The notes below the pieces were generated by a model. It was given only the letters and a program-made list of their open reading frames with translations, was not told the origin of the DNA and made no database searches. A DNA stretch of 11,309 bases from Deltaproteobacteria bacterium (GTDB lineage: Bacteria; Myxococcota_A; Bradymonadia; UBA7976; VGTA01). The stretch covers positions 1 to 11,309 of the forward strand of contig VGTA01000046.1 in NCBI GenBank assembly GCA_016874875.1. The letters are read 5' to 3'. Shown piece by piece: positions 6,141 through 11,309 of this stretch. A program made the position numbers and the translations under genes. How positions within the stretch are numbered: the stretch's first letter is position 1; every line of letters begins with the position of its first letter.

Positions 6141-7721
6141 ATGGAAGACCGACTCTCAAATATCCGCCAACGGAGCTCACAGATCATCGGGCGCCTGGGT
6201 CCCGGGCAGCGCGTGGCGCTCTTCTCGCTCGCGGCGCTCATCGCCGCCACGCTCGTCGGACTCGTCTATGTGGCCTCCCGCACGGAGTTCGCTACCCTCT
6301 ACTCGGGCGTCGACGAGCGCTTTGGGGGGCAGGTGGTCGCACAGCTCAAGGCGCGCAAGATTCCCTACGAGGCAGGCGCCAACGGCGTCATCCGCGTGCC
6401 GGCGGAGCAGGTGGCGGAGCTGCGCATGAACCTCGTCGCCGAGGGCGTGATTCCCGGCGGCGGCGTAGGGTATGAGCTCGTAGACCAGAACGACATGTTC
6501 GGCGTGCCCGACGAGATCATCCAGCTCAACCGCCACCGCATGCTCGAGGGGGAGCTGAGCCGCTCCATCTCCACGCTCAGCGGCGTCCATCAGGCGCGCG
6601 TGCACCTCGCCATCCCCAAGGCGGCCCTCTTTGTGGAGGACAAGGAGCCGCCGAGCGCCTCGGTGGTCCTCGACCTCGCCGGCGGCGCGCAGCTGAGCAA
6701 GAATCAAATCCGCTCGGTGGTGGAGCTCGTCTCGGGCGCCGTCGCCGGGCTCGCGCCCGAGCGCGTGAACGTGGTGGACTCCACGGGGCGCGTCCTCAAT
6801 CGCTACGCGGAGGACCTGGTCGGCGGCCAGACCGCCCTAGAGTACCAGCAGGGCATCGAGCAGGACCTCCGCCAGAAGGTAGAGAAGGCCCTGGCGCGCG
6901 CGGTGGGCGCGGGCAACGTGGAGGTGGTGGTGACCACGGAGATGGACTTTAGCCGCGAGGAGCGCACCGAGGAGCTCTTTAACCCCGAGAAGCAGGTGGC
7001 GCGCAGCGAGGAGACGCTCAACGAGGAGCGCGAGAGCGGCGGCAACCGCGTGGGCGGCGAGGCGGGGGACGGGGTGGCGCAGGGCGTGGTGCGCGTGGGG
7101 GACGCGAGCAACTCGTCTCGTGAGCGCGTGTCGACCAACTATGAGATCGACAAGGTCACCAAGCACATCAAGGGCGCCCTCGCGCGCCTCGACCGCGTGT
7201 CGGTGGCCGTGATCATCAACAGCGACTTCCGCGGCAAGACCGACGAGGAGAACGCAGCCCCCGCCAAGGTCACCGACCAGGAGCTCGAGTCGTTTAGGAA
7301 GCTCGTGCAGCAGGCGGTGGGCTACAAGAAGGAGCGCGGCGACACCATCGAGGTGCTCGCGCAGCCCTTCCAGCAGGCCAACATCGACATGCTCGAGGTC
7401 CTCCGCGAGGAGAAGCAGAAGGACATGATCAACATGGGCGTGCAGTATGGGCTCCTCCTGCTCATCGCCGCCTTCGTGTTCTTTATCGCCTACAAGCTCA
7501 TGAGCTACCTGACGAGCGGGGCTGAGAGCGCTGAGGTCCTGCAGGACGGGCAGCTCCCCCCCGGTGAGGACCAGCTCGCCCTGCCGGGCGCCGAGCTCCT
7601 CGATGAGCTCGATGAGGACGAGGGGCCGCTCATCGAGAAGATTCGCGACTACGTGAAGCGCAACCCCGACAAGGCCACCGCCGTGGTCCGCTTTTGGCTG
7701 AGTCCCTCTGATGAGGACTAG
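6141..7721 (+). CDS. fliF: Flagellar MS-ring protein FliF
   Basis: FliF is the inner-membrane ring on which the motor and export gate are assembled. The 526-residue product has a first membrane helix at about 24-45 and a YscJ/FliF ring-building region from about 46 (LYSGVDERFGGQVVAQLKAR, 53-72) through IPGGGVGYELVDQNDMFGVP and GVHQARVHLAIPK. The conserved STNYEIDK lies at 331-338, a second membrane helix at about 434-457, and a cytoplasmic C-tail IEKIRDYVKRNPDKATAVV (498-516) that binds FliG. The periplasmic loop at about 295-330 is Gly/Glu-rich and lacks the usual GVPGALSN-type sequence. ATG at 6141 has no clear Shine-Dalgarno; the nearest purine-rich stretch is GGAACGAAAA. A 108-bp gap with inverted repeats follows. 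Confidence 0.97.
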   Translation: MEDRLSNIRQRSSQIIGRLGPGQRVALFSLAALIAATLVGLVYVASRTEFATLYSGVDERFGGQVVAQLKARKIPYEAGANGVIRVPAEQVAELRMNLVAEGVIPGGGVGYELVDQNDMFGVPDEIIQLNRHRMLEGELSRSISTLSGVHQARVHLAIPKAALFVEDKEPPSASVVLDLAGGAQLSKNQIRSVVELVSGAVAGLAPERVNVVDSTGRVLNRYAEDLVGGQTALEYQQGIEQDLRQKVEKALARAVGAGNVEVVVTTEMDFSREERTEELFNPEKQVARSEETLNEERESGGNRVGGEAGDGVAQGVVRVGDASNSSRERVSTNYEIDKVTKHIKGALARLDRVSVAVIINSDFRGKTDEENAAPAKVTDQELESFRKLVQQAVGYKKERGDTIEVLAQPFQQANIDMLEVLREEKQKDMINMGVQYGLLLLIAAFVFFIAYKLMSYLTSGAESAEVLQDGQLPPGEDQLALPGAELLDELDEDEGPLIEKIRDYVKRNPDKATAVVRFWLSPSDED

Positions 7722-7723
7722 GG

Positions 7724-7760
7724 CTGAGCGGGGCTGACGGCTCACGAGCGCTCGGCTCAG
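7724..7760. repeat. Nested inverted repeat after fliF
   Basis: CTGAGC (7724-7729) pairs with GCTCAG (7755-7760). The interval contains a second perfect palindrome, CGAGCGCTCG (7745-7754). The structure starts two bases after the fliF stop. No T-run follows, so it is more likely an mRNA-stability or processing hairpin than a complete intrinsic terminator. Confidence 0.4.
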
Positions 7761-7784
7761 GCGCCTCGCGCTCACCCCATCAAG

Positions 7785-7802
7785 GCGCCCCGCGCGGGGC
7801 GC
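7785..7802. terminator. GC-rich perfect palindrome between fliF and fliG, possible attenuator
   Basis: GCGCCCCGCGCGGGGCGC is a perfect 18-bp palindrome centred between 7793 and 7794. As RNA it would form a very stable GC hairpin. It is followed by the pyrimidine-rich ACATCTCTCGCTCT rather than a U-tract, so it is not a canonical intrinsic terminator. It could reduce read-through, protect the upstream 3' end, or bind a dimeric regulator about 28 bases before fliG. Confidence 0.4.
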
Positions 7803-7829
7803 ACATCTCTCGCTCTGATAGAGGTTTAC

Positions 7830-8831
7830 ATGTCTGTGGAAGATAACCCCCTCAAGGCGGCCGCCGTCCTCCTCGCCCTCGGCGAGGACGTCGCCGGCGA
7901 GATCTTCTCGAAGCTGTCCAAGGAGGAGATCTACTCCCTCAACCGCGGGATGCAGAAGCTCTCTACGCTGCGCGACAACAGGCAGTCCGAGTACATGCTC
8001 GAGTTCTATGAGCTCTGCAAGACCTCGAACCCCTACCTGCTGGGCACGGGCAACGCCTTTATCCGCAACATGGTCGAGCGCTCGATGTCGGAGGACAAGA
8101 GCCGCCAGCTCCTCAGCGAGCTCGGCACCGACAAGTACACGCAGCTGCAGCAGATCAACGCCGTGGACTCGCGCACCCTCGCCAACTCCATCCGCAAGGA
8201 GCACCCGCAGACCATCGCCCTCATCTTGGCGCACATCGACACGTCCAAGGCCGCCAAGATCCTAGCGCAGATGCCCGTGGAGATTCAGGTGGAGGTGTGT
8301 ATGCGCATGGCGAGCCTCGACAGCGTGAGCCCGCAGACGCTCCGCGACGTGGAGGACGCGATCATGAGCGAGATGAAGGGGCTGATCGTGTCGGGCGGCG
8401 AGGAGACGTCGGGCGTGGCGCTGGTGGCGGAGATCCTCAACAACATCGAGAAGGTGCACGAGGACCGCATCTTTGACCAGCTCACGGAGATCGACCCCGA
8501 GCTGGCCGAGGAGATTCGCAGCAACATGTTCACCTTTGATGACCTCATCTACCTCGACGACCGCGGGACGCAGACCCTCCTCAAGGAGATCGACAACCAG
8601 GTGCTCATCCTCGCCCTCAAGACGGCGAGCGAGGAGGTCAAGCAGCGCTTCTTTAGCAACATCTCGCAGCGCGCCGCCGAGATGATCCGCGAGGACCTCG
8701 AGGTCTTGGGCGCCGTGCGCCTGAGCGATGTGGAGGCGGCGCAGTCGACGATCGTGCAGACCGCGCTACAGCTCGAGGCGGACGGCAAGATCGTCATCGC
8801 GACGCCCGGCTCAGATGACCAGTTTGTGTAA
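7830..8831 (+). CDS. fliG: Flagellar motor switch protein FliG
   Basis: FliG is the cytoplasmic rotor protein that binds FliF, contacts FliM and meets the stator to generate torque and direction. The 333-residue chain matches the family length. It has an N-terminal FliF-binding domain (NPLKAAAVLLALGEDVAGEI, 6-25), the middle-domain EHPQT motif (124-128), GG (189-190) followed by VALVAEILNN, MFTFDDL (233-239), and the torque helix SQRAAEMIREDLEVLGAVRL. By my count, the residues equivalent to E. coli Lys264, Arg281, Asp289 and Arg297 fall at identical numbers, and Asp288 is Glu here, so the electrostatic stator interface is conserved. AGAGGT lies four bases before ATG at 7830. The stop codon lies in a 16-bp tandem repeat. 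Confidence 0.98.
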   Translation: MSVEDNPLKAAAVLLALGEDVAGEIFSKLSKEEIYSLNRGMQKLSTLRDNRQSEYMLEFYELCKTSNPYLLGTGNAFIRNMVERSMSEDKSRQLLSELGTDKYTQLQQINAVDSRTLANSIRKEHPQTIALILAHIDTSKAAKILAQMPVEIQVEVCMRMASLDSVSPQTLRDVEDAIMSEMKGLIVSGGEETSGVALVAEILNNIEKVHEDRIFDQLTEIDPELAEEIRSNMFTFDDLIYLDDRGTQTLLKEIDNQVLILALKTASEEVKQRFFSNISQRAAEMIREDLEVLGAVRLSDVEAAQSTIVQTALQLEADGKIVIATPGSDDQFV

Positions 8832-8864
8832 GCGCTGGTGTGTGTAAGCGCTGGTCTGTGTAAG
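8825..8864 (+). repeat. 16-bp tandem repeat carrying stop codons, fliG 3' end
   Basis: Two full units TGTGTAAGCGCTGGT(G/C) at 8825-8840 and 8841-8856 are followed by a half unit TGTGTAAG at 8857-8864. Each unit contains TAA, at 8829, 8845 and 8861, and the 16-bp period places them in three different reading frames. The first is the fliG stop. The near-perfect copies suggest a recent duplication. Confidence 0.85.
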
Positions 8865-8896
8865 AGATCTCTCTCGTTCAGCAAGGAGCTGTCAGC

Positions 8897-9643
8897 ATGA
8901 GCGGCATCATCCGCGGCGATCACGCCAAGAACATCACCTCCGACATGTTTACGCCTCGCGCGGAGGGCTTTCAGAAGCTGGCGCTGCCACGGCTGAACTA
9001 CAACGGCCAGCCCATCGTCGAAGAGCAGCCCAAGCCGCGCCGCCCCGGCGCCCCCCCCGCCGCCCCCTCGGCGCCGCCCCCCCGCGAGGAGCCCGTCTAC
9101 CAGCCCCCGCCGCAGGTGACGCCGCCCGTGATCGAGATTCCCGATGAGACGCTGTCGATCTTCTATGACCGCGCCTTCCAGAAGGGCCTCGACGAGGGGC
9201 GCATGCAGGCCTACGCCGAGGTGGAGGAGATGAAGCGCCGGTACGCGGAGTCGCTGCAGTCGCTCGTGAACATCTCTCGTCAGCTCGAGGACAGCAACAA
9301 GCTGCAGCTCATCCACCTGTCGTGTGACATCGCCGAGCGCATCATCCGCCAGCAGGTGGTCACCCACCCCGAGACGCTGCTCAACATGATCAACCAGGCG
9401 ATCAATGACGTGCAGACGCAGGACGACGTGACCATCGTGTGCAACATGGACGACTACGAGTACCTCGTCAGCCACATCGACAACCTCAAGAAGCACCCCA
9501 ACCACACCTTCAAGATCAACCTGATGGTGGACGACATGCTCGAGCGCGGGGACTTTAAGATTCAGACCTTCCAGGGCAGCACCGACTGGAAGGCGCGCCC
9601 GCAGGTGGCCGCCGTCCGTGACGTCCTCACGCGCGACCGCTGA
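8897..9643 (+). CDS. fliH: Flagellar export ATPase regulator FliH
   Basis: FliH dimers bind FliI, restrain its ATPase activity and dock it at the C-ring and export gate. The 248-residue product has an N-terminal region (1-43), a Pro-rich linker (44-78) encoded partly by long C-runs, then a helix with the FliH glycine signature AxxxGxxxGxxxA (A93, G97, G101, A105). The family-like C-terminal domain follows: IAERIIRQQVVTHPETLLNM (145-164) and RGDFKIQTFQGSTDWKARPQ (217-236). The latter replaces the more usual Gly-Gly...Glu-Thr end motif. AAGGAG lies eight bases before ATG at 8897. fliI starts 14 bases after the stop. The assignment rests on the glycine repeat, the C-domain and position between fliG and fliI, since FliH sequences diverge strongly. 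Confidence 0.92.
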   Translation: MSGIIRGDHAKNITSDMFTPRAEGFQKLALPRLNYNGQPIVEEQPKPRRPGAPPAAPSAPPPREEPVYQPPPQVTPPVIEIPDETLSIFYDRAFQKGLDEGRMQAYAEVEEMKRRYAESLQSLVNISRQLEDSNKLQLIHLSCDIAERIIRQQVVTHPETLLNMINQAINDVQTQDDVTIVCNMDDYEYLVSHIDNLKKHPNHTFKINLMVDDMLERGDFKIQTFQGSTDWKARPQVAAVRDVLTRDR

Positions 9644-9657
9644 GAGGGGCGCGCGGC

Positions 9658-11001
9658 ATGTTTAGCCCCGACCGCTTTGGCGTGGACGTCAAGGACCTCG
9701 CAGGTCGCCTCAAGGGCGTGGCGCGCCCCACCACCAAGGGGCGCGTGACGCAGGTCATCGGGCTCGTGGTGGAGGGCTACGTGCCCAACGCCAGCATGGG
9801 CGCCACCTGCCTCATTGAGCGCAAGGACGGCCCGCCGCTCGAGGCGGAGGTGGTGGGCTTCCGCGGGGACGTGGCGCTCTTGATGCCCATGGGGGACCTC
9901 TACGGCATTGAGCTCGGCTGCCCCATCTCCACGCACCACCAGTCGGCGCTCGCCGGGGTGGGGCGCGCGATGCTCGGGCGCGTGCTCGACGGAATGGGCC
10001 GCCCCCTCGACGGCGGGCCGCCCCCCGCCTTTGAGCGCATGATGCCCCTGTCGGCGCAGCCCCTCAACCCCATGCACCGCCAGGTGATCGACACGCCGAT
10101 GTGGCTCGGCATCCGCGCCATCGACACGCTGATCACGTGCGGCAAGGGGCAGCGCGTGGGCGTGTTCGCGGGCTCGGGCGTGGGCAAGTCGGTGACCCTG
10201 GGCATGATGGCGCGCAACGCCTCCTCCGACGTCAACGTGATCGCGCTCATCGGCGAGCGCGGGCGCGAGGTGCTCAACTTTATCCACCACGACCTCGGCC
10301 TCGAGGGCCTCAAGCGCAGCGTGGTGGTGTGCGCCACCAGCGACACGTCCCCCCTCGAGCGCATCCGCGCCGCCAAGTTCGCCACGTCCATCGCGGAGTT
10401 CTTTCGGGAGCAGGGGCGCGACGTGCTCTTGATGATGGACTCCATCACGCGTTTCGCCATGGCGCAGCGCGAGATCGGCCTCGCCGTGGGGGAGCCCCCC
10501 ACCACGCGCGGCTACCCGCCGAGCGTCTTTGCGCTCCTCCCGCGCCTCCTCGAGCGCGCCGGGCGCGTCTCTAAGGGCGGCAGCATCACCGGCCTCTACA
10601 CGGTGCTCGTGGAGGCGGACGACATGAACGACCCCATCGGCGACACCGTGCGCTCGATCATCGACGGGCACGTGGTGCTCAGCCGCGACCTCGCCGCGCA
10701 GAACCACTACCCCGCCATCGACGTGAGCGTGAGCGCCAGCCGCGTGATGAGCGCGGTGACCAGCCCCGATCACCGCGCCGCCGCCGGTAAGGTGCGCGAG
10801 CTGATCGCGTCGTATCGCAAGGCTGAGGACCTCATCAACATCGGAGCCTACCAGCGAGGCTCCAACCCAACGATCGACCGCGCGATCGCTCAGATCGACG
10901 CGATCAACCAGATGCTGCGCCAGGGGGTTGAGGAGAAGGTGGACCACCAGATGTCCCTCCGCAACCTGCTCGGCATCGTGAACGCCTATGGAGCTAGCTG
11001 A
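9658..11001 (+). CDS. fliI: Flagellar type III export ATPase FliI
   Basis: FliI is the cytoplasmic hexameric ATPase that helps unfold and load substrates into the flagellar export gate. The 447-residue chain has an N-terminal beta-barrel domain (about 25-95). The P-loop is GSGVGKS (172-178, Lys177), with V instead of the frequent T just after it. The catalytic glutamate lies in GERGREV (199-205), and Walker B is VLLMMD ending at Asp261. The T3SS/FliI signature PPTTRGYPPSVFALLPRLLE spans 280-299, and a likely arginine finger is Arg362 in VSASRV. The length is typical (about 440-460). It follows fliH by 14 bases and its stop overlaps the next ATG by one base, so downstream translation is coupled. 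Distinction from virulence T3SS ATPases rests on the flagellar neighbours. Confidence 0.97.
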   Translation: MFSPDRFGVDVKDLAGRLKGVARPTTKGRVTQVIGLVVEGYVPNASMGATCLIERKDGPPLEAEVVGFRGDVALLMPMGDLYGIELGCPISTHHQSALAGVGRAMLGRVLDGMGRPLDGGPPPAFERMMPLSAQPLNPMHRQVIDTPMWLGIRAIDTLITCGKGQRVGVFAGSGVGKSVTLGMMARNASSDVNVIALIGERGREVLNFIHHDLGLEGLKRSVVVCATSDTSPLERIRAAKFATSIAEFFREQGRDVLLMMDSITRFAMAQREIGLAVGEPPTTRGYPPSVFALLPRLLERAGRVSKGGSITGLYTVLVEADDMNDPIGDTVRSIIDGHVVLSRDLAAQNHYPAIDVSVSASRVMSAVTSPDHRAAAGKVRELIASYRKAEDLINIGAYQRGSNPTIDRAIAQIDAINQMLRQGVEEKVDHQMSLRNLLGIVNAYGAS

Positions 11002-11309
11002 TGTGCGCGTTTAACTCCTCTTGCGCCCCCCGGGCGCTCGCCTCCCTCTCTCGGATCGCCGCCCTCCTGAGCGGCGCCCTCGGCGTCAGCGCGGCGTTTT
11101 GCGCGGCGATCAGCGCGGCGACTTTGGCCCCAGCGCTGGCGCAGCCCGCCTCCACCACTAAGACGCGCAGCGAGATCGTGATGGAGGACCAGTCGCGCGT
11201 CTTTAAGGGTGCTGAGATGAAGCGCCAGCAGCTCGTGGAGGCGCAGCAGGAGCTCGAGCGGCGCACCGCGCGCCTCAAGAGGCTCGAGTCGGAGGTGATT
11301 CGCCGCTAT
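11001..11309 (+). CDS. Signal-peptide coiled-coil protein, 3'-truncated (fliJ/motE position)
   Basis: The frame opens with ATG at 11001, overlapping the fliI stop (TGATG), and runs open to the window end: 103 codons, incomplete. Residues about 19-47 form a hydrophobic stretch ending in APALA before QP, which reads as a Sec signal peptide with cleavage near Ala47. From about 57 the chain is strongly charged and helical, with EMKRQQLVEAQQELERRTAR and LKRLESEV, a coiled-coil pattern. FliJ, the usual gene after fliI, is a cytoplasmic coiled-coil without a signal peptide, so this is probably not FliJ. A MotE-like periplasmic coiled-coil, often encoded near fliI-fliJ, is a better fit, but the C-terminal half that would decide is missing. 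No lipobox: the Cys at residue 34 is preceded by Phe. Confidence 0.7.
   Translation, partial: MCAFNSSCAPRALASLSRIAALLSGALGVSAAFCAAISAATLAPALAQPASTTKTRSEIVMEDQSRVFKGAEMKRQQLVEAQQELERRTARLKRLESEVIRRY

Noticed and set aside
8837..8849. A GG...GC pair in the fliG-fliH repeat resembling a sigma-54 site.
   Set aside because: The spacing is nine bases instead of ten, and it arises from the tandem repeat.
9562..10947. A 461-codon minus-strand frame opposite fliI.
   Set aside because: His/Ala/Val-rich shadow of a fully recognisable FliI coding frame.

Overview
This is a GC-rich window holding the front part of a core flagellar operon, plus an unrelated pair of genes on its left side. I infer a flagellated deltaproteobacterial or Myxococcota/Bradymonadota-type bacterium. 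The reasons are the AgmX/PglI-type protein at the left end, the large secreted tetratricopeptide (TPR) protein, the high GC, and the gene order flgB-flgC-fliE-fliF-fliG-fliH-fliI. The lineage is inferred from style and family distribution only. No rRNA, tRNA, CRISPR array, insertion sequence or phage gene was seen.

Left region (1-1724). A 5'-truncated + strand gene encodes a low-complexity protein: hexapeptide repeats, a charged Pro/Arg/Glu linker, poly-Gly, and an AgmX/PglI (TonB-C-like) C-terminal domain. It ends tail to tail with dapF (diaminopimelate epimerase, - strand). One base separates the two stop codons, and both lie in a perfect 18-bp palindrome. dapF diverges from the next gene across a 97-bp spacer.

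Middle region (1725-4772). A 1015-residue Sec-exported protein has an N-terminal beta-type region, then a segment that reads like the C-terminal Tudor/Ig part of the hook-cap protein FlgD, then a long TPR-like superhelix. It sits directly upstream of flgB. I regard it as the most interesting gene here: a candidate periplasmic flagellar scaffold not covered by the standard parts list.

Right region (4773-11309). flgB, flgC and fliE (rod and rod-MS-ring junction) are tightly packed. fliF (MS ring) and fliG (rotor/torque) each follow a gap of about 110 bp, and these gaps hold a C-rich stretch and strong inverted repeats respectively. fliH and fliI (export ATPase regulator and ATPase) follow. fliI overlaps by one base the start of a truncated gene for a signal-peptide plus coiled-coil protein, which occupies the place where fliJ is usually found. 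Together these genes build the basal body base: the MS ring and rod seed, the torque ring, and the export ATPase that feeds the growing rod and hook.
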